Shown here in pieces: positions 34,374-42,059 of a stretch of 47,894 nucleotides of DNA. The notes beneath the pieces are model-generated. The model was not told the origin of the DNA. It searched no databases and saw only the letters and a list, made by a program, of their open reading frames with translations. A program made the position numbers and the translations under genes. Position 1 is the stretch's first letter. Each line of letters starts with the position of its first letter. Origin of the DNA: Candidatus Oscillochloris fontis (lineage in GTDB: Bacteria; Chloroflexota; Chloroflexia; Chloroflexales; Chloroflexaceae); the NCBI RefSeq assembly GCF_004138135.1, contig NZ_RYFD01000034.1:1-47894 (forward strand), written 5' to 3'.

Positions 34374-37181
34374 ATGAAAGAACGCATCTTCGTCGCCCTT
34401 GATGTCGAGACAACCGGGCTGCAAGCCGGTATAGACGAGATCATCGAGTTTGCGGCGGTCAAATTTCGTGGTGGCGAGATCCTTGAGCGCTTTAGCCAAC
34501 TCATCGCACCGCGCCAACCCCTGCCACTCAAGATCACCCGGCTGACCGGGATTACGCCAGACGATCTCGCCGATGCCCCGTCCTTCAACGAAGTGGGCGG
34601 CAAGATCGTGAGTTTCATTAAGAGTTACCCGCTGGTGGGGCATTCGATCAGTTTTGATCTCAAAATGCTGACCTCCCAGGGCATGAATTTCAGTCAGCCC
34701 GTCTATGACACCTTCGATCTGGCGACGATCCTGCTGCCCCAGATGGCGGTGTATAAGCTCGGTGCTATTGCGGAGCGCCTGGGGATCGCGCACCCCGCCG
34801 ACCACCGGGCGCTGAATGATGCCGAGGTCACGGCGCATGTCTTCAACCACCTTTTAGGCGTGATTGAAGCGTTGAGTCTGGAGCAACTGAAGGAGATTGT
34901 GCGTATCAGTACGCAAGTCCCCTTCCCCATGCGCGACCTTTTTGAGCATGCGCTGGAGCAGCGCGCCCGACAGGTTCTTGTCGAACCACGTCTGATACCC
35001 GCCAATTCGCGATTCACATGGGAAATGGATGCGTCGCCCACGTTGGAACCAACGAACGACAGTCGCCCGCTCGATCTCGACCAGATCGCGCAGTTCTTCA
35101 GTCGCGAGGGCGCATTGGGGCATGCCTTCCCCGGCTACGAAGAGCGCAGCGCCCAGATCGAGATGGCGCGTGCAGTAGGTGCGGCCTTCAATGAGGGCCA
35201 CGCCCTGATTGTCGAGGCCGGAACGGGTACCGGCAAGAGTTGGGCTTATCTCGTACCGGCGGTGCAGCACGCACTGCGGCGCGGTGAGCGGGTGGTGGTC
35301 TCGACCAACACGATCAATCTGCAAGACCAACTCTTCTTCAAAGATGTTCCCGATCTGCAACAGATCATGGCCGGGGAATCGGAGGACGATCCGCCCTTCC
35401 GGGCTGCCCTGCTCAAGGGACGCAGCAATTACCTCTGCCTCAAGCGCTACCACGAGGTGCGCGAGAACCCAGCCCTCAACCCCGAAGAGGTGCGGGCGCT
35501 GCTCAAGATTCAGCTTTGGCTCCCCACCACCACCAGTGGCGATAAGGCCGAACTGCTACTCTTTGATCGCGAGCATACCGCCTGGAACCGCGTGAGTGTG
35601 ACGAGTGAGACATGTATCGGGGTGCGCTGCAAACACTTTGCGCAGTGCTTCTTCTTCCAGGCGCGCCGCGAAGCCGAAACCGCACATATCCTGGTGGTCA
35701 ATCACGCGCTCTTACTCGCCGATCTGACCAGTACGGCGAGGGTGCTGCCCGACTACAATCATGTGATTATTGACGAGGCCCACAACCTAGAGGATGTGGC
35801 CACCGATCAACTCAGTTTCAGTATTGATCAGGCCAAGTTGATCCAGTTCCTCGACGATCTCTACCTAGAAGGCGGCTTCCAGGCGGTGAGCGGCCTGCTG
35901 AGCGATCTACCCATGCGGATGAGCCAGGGGCAGGTCGAACAGGCACTACTCGACAAAGTGAGCGAGCAGGTACGGGTACTCATGCCGAGCGTCATGCGCA
36001 CGCGGCTCACGATTGACGAGTGCTTCAGCCAGATCAACACCTTTATCGCCAAAGAGGCCGAAGCCAGCCCCTACGACTCCCGCTTGCGGCTCACCGATCA
36101 GATCCGCCAACGCGATACCTGGGAGATAATCCAGGTCAACTGGCAATACCTGTTAGACAATCTAACGGCGATTGGTGACGGTCTGGGTAAGATCGAGGCC
36201 ATTCTGAGCGGCATAGATCGTGATGCCTTCATGAACTATGACGAGCTATTCCTCAAGACCACCATCCTGAACCGATTTGTGCTTGAAGTCCGCACACATA
36301 CCAAGGACATCATCTTTGGCAACCCAGAGGCTATTTGTTGGCTGACCCATGATCGCTTCCGTAACAGCCTCTTTATGATCGCCGCGCCCCTGGATGTGGC
36401 CGAGATCATGCAGGCGCACCTCTTCACCCAAAAGCGCAGCGTGATCCTCGCCTCAGCCACGCTGACCATTGCGGGGAGCTTCGACTTCATCAGCGAACGA
36501 ATCGGCATCAGCGACTACCAGAGTCTCCAACTCGACAGCCCCTTCGACTTTGAGCAACAAGCGCTGGTCTTCATCCCCAACGACATCGCCGAACCCAACC
36601 AACGCGGCTATCAGCAATCGGTCGAGCAGAGCCTGATTGATCTCTGCACCGTCACTGGCGGGCGCACATTAGCGCTCTTCACCGCCAACAGTGCGCTCAA
36701 GCAGACCTACGCCGCCATCCAGGAGAACTTGGAGGAGCAGGAGATCGCCGTCTTAGCCCAGGGGGTAGACGGCTCACGGCGCGCGCTCCTCGACCGCTTC
36801 CGCGAATTTCCGCGCACCGTCCTCTTAGGCACGAGCAGCTTCTGGGAGGGCGTGGATGTGGTGGGGGATGCACTCTCGGTGTTGGTGATCACCAAACTGC
36901 CCTTCACCGTCCCCACCGATCCGATCTACGCGGCGCGCAGTGAACTCTTCACCGACGCCTTCAACGAATACAGCGTCCCATTGAGTATTCTGAAGTTCAA
37001 GCAGGGCTTCGGGCGGCTCATCCGCTCACGAGAAGATCGTGGGATCGTGGTCATTCTCGACAAGCGGGTGATCTCGAAGAAGTACGGGCAACAATTCCTC
37101 GACTCGCTACCCCACACCCGTATCCGCACCGGTGTACTCAAGCAGTTGCCGAGCTTAGCCAAGCGGTTTTTTGAGGGGTGA
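34374..37181 (+). CDS. DnaQ-like exonuclease fused to DinG-family helicase
   Basis: A 935-residue protein. Residues 1-170 are a DEDDh 3'-5' exonuclease ('FVALDVETTG', 'GHSISFDLKML', 'HRALNDAEVTAHVF'). The remainder is an XPD/DinG superfamily-2 helicase: Walker A 'EAGTGTGKSWAYL', four Cys for a [4Fe-4S] cluster ('NYLCLKR', 'CIGVRCKHFAQC'), Walker B 'IIDEAHNLED', 'LASATLT', 'SSFWEGVDVVGD' and 'GFGRLIRSREDRG'. This exonuclease-DinG fusion is also known in Firmicutes, where some members lack the Fe-S Cys; here they are kept. It should act in DNA repair and replication-fork processing. ATG 34374 is chosen because the upstream frame runs through a repeat. Confidence 0.93.
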   Translation: MKERIFVALDVETTGLQAGIDEIIEFAAVKFRGGEILERFSQLIAPRQPLPLKITRLTGITPDDLADAPSFNEVGGKIVSFIKSYPLVGHSISFDLKMLTSQGMNFSQPVYDTFDLATILLPQMAVYKLGAIAERLGIAHPADHRALNDAEVTAHVFNHLLGVIEALSLEQLKEIVRISTQVPFPMRDLFEHALEQRARQVLVEPRLIPANSRFTWEMDASPTLEPTNDSRPLDLDQIAQFFSREGALGHAFPGYEERSAQIEMARAVGAAFNEGHALIVEAGTGTGKSWAYLVPAVQHALRRGERVVVSTNTINLQDQLFFKDVPDLQQIMAGESEDDPPFRAALLKGRSNYLCLKRYHEVRENPALNPEEVRALLKIQLWLPTTTSGDKAELLLFDREHTAWNRVSVTSETCIGVRCKHFAQCFFFQARREAETAHILVVNHALLLADLTSTARVLPDYNHVIIDEAHNLEDVATDQLSFSIDQAKLIQFLDDLYLEGGFQAVSGLLSDLPMRMSQGQVEQALLDKVSEQVRVLMPSVMRTRLTIDECFSQINTFIAKEAEASPYDSRLRLTDQIRQRDTWEIIQVNWQYLLDNLTAIGDGLGKIEAILSGIDRDAFMNYDELFLKTTILNRFVLEVRTHTKDIIFGNPEAICWLTHDRFRNSLFMIAAPLDVAEIMQAHLFTQKRSVILASATLTIAGSFDFISERIGISDYQSLQLDSPFDFEQQALVFIPNDIAEPNQRGYQQSVEQSLIDLCTVTGGRTLALFTANSALKQTYAAIQENLEEQEIAVLAQGVDGSRRALLDRFREFPRTVLLGTSSFWEGVDVVGDALSVLVITKLPFTVPTDPIYAARSELFTDAFNEYSVPLSILKFKQGFGRLIRSREDRGIVVILDKRVISKKYGQQFLDSLPHTRIRTGVLKQLPSLAKRFFEG

Positions 37182-37203
37182 TTTTAGAAAGGCAATCAGA
37201 ATA

Positions 37204-37857
37204 ATGCACCGTGTTAAGCGGCTACTTCGTCCGATTGCGCGTAACCTCGTCTCGCTCGTACTTCGCCAGCGAGAACAGTTAACCCCGAATGCCGTATTAA
37301 CCAAGTATCGCCAAGGCCGCTTTCCAATGGCGGGGCGACTCGACATTGTGCAGTGGCACGACCCAGAGATGCGTGCGATCCTCCCGCTCGATTCGCGTTT
37401 TCATGTCCCCACTAACATACGCAAACTCATCAACCGTGGCCACTTCACCGTCACCTTCAACCGCGCATTCGGCAAGGTGATTGCCGAATGCGCCGCAATC
37501 CATCCTCTACGCGAAACAACCTGGCTCTCGCCCGATCTTGTAGCGGTATACACCAAACTGCATGACCTTGGCTATGCCCATAGTACCGAGGTTTGGAATG
37601 GCGATGATCTGGTTGGCGGTGGATATGGGATTAGTATCGGTGGCTTCTTTTCTGGCGAAAGCTTGTTCTATCGAGAGAAGAACGCCAGCAAAGTCGGGAT
37701 GGTATACCTTATCGAGCACCTTCGCGAACGTGGTTTTGTGCTGGTTGACGCGCAGATGGCCAGCAATCTGACGCGACAGTTTGGGGTGATCGAGATACCA
37801 CGTACCGAGTATCACGCACTTCTGGCTGAGGCGCTGAAGCTCGATGTGCATTTTTAG
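37204..37857 (+). CDS. aat: Leucyl/phenylalanyl-tRNA--protein transferase
   Basis: A 217-residue enzyme that adds Leu or Phe from tRNA to proteins with N-terminal Arg or Lys, feeding the bacterial N-degron/ClpS-ClpA pathway. Signatures are 'YRQGRFPMAG', 'WHDPEMRAILPLDSRFHVP', 'FGKVIAECAAIHPLRETTWLSPDLVAVYTKLH', 'YAHSTEVWNGDDLVGGGYGISIGGFFSGESLF' and 'ASKVGMVYLIEHL'. Length is normal. I place the start at ATG 37204; the frame is open to a TTG at 37171 overlapping the DinG-like stop. The two genes probably form one transcript. The usual 'GxxPMxxxxxxxxWxxP' region is slightly altered. Confidence 0.93.
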   Translation: MHRVKRLLRPIARNLVSLVLRQREQLTPNAVLTKYRQGRFPMAGRLDIVQWHDPEMRAILPLDSRFHVPTNIRKLINRGHFTVTFNRAFGKVIAECAAIHPLRETTWLSPDLVAVYTKLHDLGYAHSTEVWNGDDLVGGGYGISIGGFFSGESLFYREKNASKVGMVYLIEHLRERGFVLVDAQMASNLTRQFGVIEIPRTEYHALLAEALKLDVHF

Positions 37858-37870
37858 TCGGTGCTCGTCA

Positions 37871-37919
37871 GAACACAACGTCGGGGTGGGCCATGTGCCC
37901 ACCCTGACGTTGTGTGTTC
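37871..37919. terminator. Strong inverted repeat after aat
   Basis: GAACACAACGTC.GGGTGGGC and GCCCACCC.GACGTTGTGTGTTC pair over about 21 bases with one mismatch and a two-base bulge around ATGT. It lies 14 bp past the aat stop and probably ends the DinG-aat transcript. No poly-T follows. It may be part of another dispersed palindrome family. Confidence 0.65.
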
Positions 37920-38014
37920 CTTGGGAAACATACGCCGATCACAAATTATGTAAGAGGGAGGTGTCTTGTATGTAGGACGATCATACTGCGACGATTGGGT
38001 GACACGCCACACCG

Positions 38015-39739
38015 ATGCTTACGCCAGACGCCATTGATATATTCCTCGATCATGCGCTGGATGGCGTCAATCTCGCCCACTTGCGAACCTTGATCGGCGA
38101 TCTCTTTGCCAAGCAACCAGATGTGGCGCAGGTGCGGGTACGCACGCTGCCGGGGAGTAGTGCCGGGCTTAGTTCGTTGAGTCTCGTGTTGGCGCAGCCG
38201 ATCACCCACGATGGTGCGGAGTATCATCCGGTGGCGATTCGGATTGGGCAGGCCGCTGCGATTGCTGCCGAGTATCAGAACTACACCCAGTATGTGGAAC
38301 CCTTTACGCGCGCAGAACGCCCCCAGTTGCATGCGACGAGTGCGTATGGTGGGCTGGCGGCGTTGAGTTATGCGTATTTGGGGTCGGTGGATGCGCCGAT
38401 CCAGACGTTGCGCGATTATCTCTGGCAACACCCCGATCAGCAGCGTGCGTTGACGGCTATTCGTAACCTGTTTACCGATACCCTGGCAGGAAGTGGCGGC
38501 CAGAATGGTTGGCATATGAATGCGCGGCTATTCGCCAATCAGTGTCCGGGGTGGTTCTATAATCGCGTGTTGCCGCCAGTGTTGAGTCTGAAAAATGTCC
38601 GTGTCGGGCACGGTGGTGTTGATGCGCAGGCCGTGAAGAGCCTCCTCGCCCGCGCTGATCAGCCAGAGGCCCGCAGCCTGTTGGGTCAGCGCATCACGCT
38701 GGGGGTCTGTGCGGGCTACCCGCTGTTGCAGGAGGTGGAGGCACAGCCGATGGATGCCGGGTTGGTACGGCTACGCCTGCACCTCCTGGCAGGCAACCCG
38801 ATGCCAGCCGGTATCTACCGGCCACTCGATCCCGTTGCGGCACGGATTGAACTAATCATCCCCGCTGAAGACGTCGCCCATGTGCGGGCGGCGCTGCTTC
38901 AGGAGGCTCCACTGGAGGCGCAGGTGGTACAAACCCGCTATACGCTGCTGTATGATCAGATTGAACGCCATGGGTTGCGCCAAGTTGAGAATCTGGTGGG
39001 CCAGAATCTCGCCGACCCGTTAGCGATCTATGCTACCCTGCTCGATACCCCCATATCCTTGCATACCTCGATTATCCATGGCGATCTGAACCTGGGGAAC
39101 ATCCTGATGCGTGAGTATGGCCCCAATGGGATCGGTGGCGTGACAGCATGGTTGATTGATTTTGATCAGACTCGCCCCGGTGGGCATACGGTCTTTGATC
39201 TGGTCAAACTGGAGATGGAGTATAAGTTACATATTCTGAGCCACCGGCTGCGCAGCCGGGTTGATGTGCTCCGTTTGGAGGCCGCGTTGCATGCCGCCCT
39301 AACCAACCCCAGTGATGTTGAACGCTATCTGGATCGGGATCACGAACTGGTACGGGCGTATGAGTTTATCCTGAGGCTACGCCAACTGGCACTCAAGCCG
39401 GTCAAGGGGGGCGGCCCACGCCCCTACGAATACTATCTAGGGCTGATTGGTTATGGACTCGCCGCGTTAAAGTATCGTAATCTGTACGATCAGGGCCGCG
39501 AGCGTTGGGTACAGCCGCAGGCCCGGATCGAACCGCTGGCGAGTGTGGCCTATCTGAGTGCGGCCTATGCGGCCACCGTGATTGAACAGATCCGAAAGTT
39601 GGAGACGTGGCCCAATCAGGTTCAAGCAGCGCCGCGTCCGCTGCGGCGGCACATCAATCCTCGCGGGTGTGGTGTGGGGGGCAGCCTGCATCCGCTCTAC
39701 CAAGCTAGTCTACGTCGTTCATCCATAGGAGGGTTTTGA
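38015..39739 (+). CDS. APH/choline-kinase-like phosphotransferase
   Basis: A 574-residue protein-kinase-fold enzyme. The short N-terminal ~45 residues form a helical segment; the N-lobe then has 'SSLSLVLAQP' and 'PVAIRIGQAAAIAAEYQNY', where the usual VxK lysine appears as Arg and the helix-C Glu is present. The C-lobe has the Brenner-type catalytic motif 'SIIHGDLNLGNILM' and metal-binding 'WLIDFDQTRPGG'. This resembles the predicted kinase components of NTP-dependent conflict systems (TCAD9-like; assignment tentative). It has no Shine-Dalgarno at ATG 38015. It runs directly into an NTPase-wHTH gene (stop 39739, next start 39742), followed by a permease. The substrate is unknown. Confidence 0.75.
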   Translation: MLTPDAIDIFLDHALDGVNLAHLRTLIGDLFAKQPDVAQVRVRTLPGSSAGLSSLSLVLAQPITHDGAEYHPVAIRIGQAAAIAAEYQNYTQYVEPFTRAERPQLHATSAYGGLAALSYAYLGSVDAPIQTLRDYLWQHPDQQRALTAIRNLFTDTLAGSGGQNGWHMNARLFANQCPGWFYNRVLPPVLSLKNVRVGHGGVDAQAVKSLLARADQPEARSLLGQRITLGVCAGYPLLQEVEAQPMDAGLVRLRLHLLAGNPMPAGIYRPLDPVAARIELIIPAEDVAHVRAALLQEAPLEAQVVQTRYTLLYDQIERHGLRQVENLVGQNLADPLAIYATLLDTPISLHTSIIHGDLNLGNILMREYGPNGIGGVTAWLIDFDQTRPGGHTVFDLVKLEMEYKLHILSHRLRSRVDVLRLEAALHAALTNPSDVERYLDRDHELVRAYEFILRLRQLALKPVKGGGPRPYEYYLGLIGYGLAALKYRNLYDQGRERWVQPQARIEPLASVAYLSAAYAATVIEQIRKLETWPNQVQAAPRPLRRHINPRGCGVGGSLHPLYQASLRRSSIGGF

Positions 39740-39741
39740 AT

Positions 39742-41103
39742 ATGCTCGATCCACGTCCAATCACCTATCGTGCCGAGATCATTGAACCGCTCATCCAGCA
39801 CTTGGCTGCGGGTGAATGTTGTAGTATCGTCGGAATCAATGGGATCGGGAAGACCAACATGCTCCAGCATCTTCAACGTTTTGATGTGATTGCCCACTAT
39901 ATCACTGGGAACGGTGAACCCTTAGCCTTTTGTAGCCTCGATGCGAACATGTTGGCGGAACCTAGCGGTTGGGGTTTCTTTGAGGGCTTGACCGTGGCGC
40001 TCCGGGTGGGGTTGCGCACGCTGTTGCCTGAAGTGGCGCTCCAACGTATCAGTGAGGAGCATGCCGCAATCCTCGCCGCCTATGGGAACTATCCGATGGC
40101 GCTGCGTCGCTGTAGCAATGCGATCAATGTCGCCCTCGACTATACCCGTTTAGTTATTATTCTGGATGAATTTGATGCGCTATTACCCCAAATAAGCACC
40201 ACCACACTCCGTAATCTGCGCGCCCTGCGTGATCGCTATAAGTATCGGTTGATGTATCTCGCGCTGACCCGCGAGCGCTTGCCGACGCTCTGCCCCGATA
40301 TGTATGCGGAAGAGAGCGAGTCCTTTCTCGAACTCTTTTCGTTGGGTGAAGAGGGCTTGCCCCCTCTGCGGCATGAAGATGCGCAGCGTGAGACCGTGCG
40401 CTTTAGTAGCCGCTATCAGCAGACGATCCCCCCGGCTGAGATTGAGCGCATCATTGATCTGAGTGGCGGGCATCCCAGCCTCATCCGCACTCTGGTACAG
40501 GTCGTGCTAGAGTATGGAACGTTGAGTGACGAGCCGCGCCTCTTGATGCGGCGTGCTCCGAATGTGCGTAACGAGTGCCTCAAGATCTGGAATGATCTCT
40601 CTGATGAAGAGCAAGATCTGCTCTGGCAGGCCCATCATCACAGAAAGCTCGATCTCCATGATCATGCCGATCTGAGCCTCAAGGGCTTGCTCAAACCCCA
40701 CGCCGATGGGTGGCAGATCTTTAGCCCGCTCTTGGACACACTTGTCGCGGGTGAGATTGCCCGTACTGCGTCGGTCACACCCAATGACTCACAGCCAGAT
40801 CCGATCTCTATCAATCCTACGACCCAGCAGGTATACTATTATGGGCGCGAGATTGGCGATCAGTTGCCGCGCCTACAGTTCGTCCTCTTGGCCTATCTCT
40901 ATGCACGCTATGGTACGGTGTGTAGTGAAGAGGAACTCTATAAGGCCGTCTATCCCGATGAATCAGAGATTGACCTCTCATCGGATCGGATTGGGGTCTT
41001 GGTGCGCCGCTTGTCCAAGCGTCTACAACGTCTCGTGCCGCATCAGCCAAAGTTGATCCATACTGCGCGTGGGCGCGGCTACCGATTGGGGCTGCCATCC
41101 TAG
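39742..41103 (+). CDS. STAND/AAA-like NTPase with C-terminal OmpR-type winged helix
   Basis: A 453-residue protein. The P-loop is 'SIVGINGIGKTNML' near residue 30 and Walker B is 'LVIILDEFDALLP' near residue 140; a sensor-like 'YLALTRERLP' and a helical 'IIDLSGGHPSLIRTL' lid follow, as in MNS/STAND-like ATPases of the ORC/Cdc6-like branch. Residues ~355-453 form a winged helix of the OmpR/PhoB type ('LPRLQFVLLAYLYARYG', 'SSDRIGVLVRRLSKRL', 'TARGRGYRLGL'). AGGAGGG lies eight bases before ATG 39742. It is a likely ATP-switched DNA- or effector-binding regulator for the kinase and permease genes on either side. Confidence 0.82.
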   Translation: MLDPRPITYRAEIIEPLIQHLAAGECCSIVGINGIGKTNMLQHLQRFDVIAHYITGNGEPLAFCSLDANMLAEPSGWGFFEGLTVALRVGLRTLLPEVALQRISEEHAAILAAYGNYPMALRRCSNAINVALDYTRLVIILDEFDALLPQISTTTLRNLRALRDRYKYRLMYLALTRERLPTLCPDMYAEESESFLELFSLGEEGLPPLRHEDAQRETVRFSSRYQQTIPPAEIERIIDLSGGHPSLIRTLVQVVLEYGTLSDEPRLLMRRAPNVRNECLKIWNDLSDEEQDLLWQAHHHRKLDLHDHADLSLKGLLKPHADGWQIFSPLLDTLVAGEIARTASVTPNDSQPDPISINPTTQQVYYYGREIGDQLPRLQFVLLAYLYARYGTVCSEEELYKAVYPDESEIDLSSDRIGVLVRRLSKRLQRLVPHQPKLIHTARGRGYRLGLPS

Positions 41104-41112
41104 GAGGAAGCA

Positions 41113-41985
41113 ATGAACCTGCTCAAGAATCCGGTGTTGACCCGTGAGCTACGCGGACGTATCCGTGGCTGGCGGGCGATGATCTTGTTGAGTATCTATC
41201 TCACGATCACCGGCATGATCACCTTTTTGGTCTATCTGGCCAGTTCAAATAGTTTCTCTGGTGGGATGACGGATATTGAGGCTGGCCCCACGATTGGTAA
41301 GTCGATCTTTATTACGGTGATGATTGCGACCCTAGTGCAGGTATGTATCATCTCGCCCGCGCTTACCGCTGGGGCGATTACGGGTGAGCGCGAACGCCAG
41401 AGTTATGATCTCTTGATCACCACGCTGCTCTCGCCGTTGCAGATTATTCTGGGGAAACTGACTTCGGCGCTGGCGTTTGCGCTGTTGCTCATCTTTGCCG
41501 CTTTGCCCATGGCGGGTTTGGCGTTTCTCTTTGGTGGGGTGAGCGGAACGGAGTTTGCGATTGGGCTGGTGGGCTTGATCGTTACGGCGATCTGCTACGC
41601 CTCGATAGGGATCTTCTTCTCGACTGTGATGCGTAGCACACTGGGGGCGAATATTACAGCGTTGGGGAGTGTCATCTTTCTGCTGCTGATTATTCCCTTT
41701 ATCTTTACGATCATTTCGATCATATTGGGCTACTATGAACCCGACATTATCTATATCTATACGGTGGGCCTCATGCTGAGTGCGCACCCCTTTATTGCGC
41801 TGGGGATTACCGAGGCCGCGTTGGTGGGCGGCGAGAATGCCTTCTACTTCAACATACCAACCAGTACGGGTGATGTGTTGGTACCCTCACCGTGGTTGGT
41901 CTATCTCTTTCTCTCGATTTTGGCCACGGGGCTGTTTTTGTTCCTCTCGGTGCGTTTGTTGAAGCCGGTGGGGGTGGGGAAGTAG
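41113..41985 (+). CDS. ABC-2-type permease subunit
   Basis: A 290-residue membrane protein with about six TM helices. It starts 'NPVLTRELRGRIRGWRAMI', and has the ABC-2 elbow 'TAGAITGERERQSYDLLITTLLSPLQIILGKL', typical of permeases that work with a separate ABC ATPase. No such ATPase is encoded nearby. The AGGAGG Shine-Dalgarno includes the stop codon of the NTPase gene, so translation is coupled. The operon thus joins a kinase, an NTPase-wHTH and a permease. The transported substrate is unknown. Confidence 0.88.
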   Translation: MNLLKNPVLTRELRGRIRGWRAMILLSIYLTITGMITFLVYLASSNSFSGGMTDIEAGPTIGKSIFITVMIATLVQVCIISPALTAGAITGERERQSYDLLITTLLSPLQIILGKLTSALAFALLLIFAALPMAGLAFLFGGVSGTEFAIGLVGLIVTAICYASIGIFFSTVMRSTLGANITALGSVIFLLLIIPFIFTIISIILGYYEPDIIYIYTVGLMLSAHPFIALGITEAALVGGENAFYFNIPTSTGDVLVPSPWLVYLFLSILATGLFLFLSVRLLKPVGVGK

Positions 41986-41995
41986 TGAAATATCT

Positions 41996-42038
41996 TTGTG
42001 TTGTTGTTTGGCGGCTTCGCCGCCAAACAACAACACAA
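41996..42038. terminator. Perfect 19-bp-stem bidirectional terminator
   Basis: TTGTGTTGTTGTTTGGCGG pairs without mismatch with CCGCCAAACAACAACACAA around CTTCG. It lies between the convergent stops of the permease gene (41985) and the NHL lipoprotein gene (42060). Confidence 0.85.
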
Positions 42039-42059
42039 ACTAGGGTTTGGGGCATAGCT

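Noticed and set aside
36926-37203. Upstream TTG start for aat at 37171
   Set aside because: It overlaps the DinG-like stop and adds residues not seen at Aat N-termini; ATG 37204 gives the usual length.
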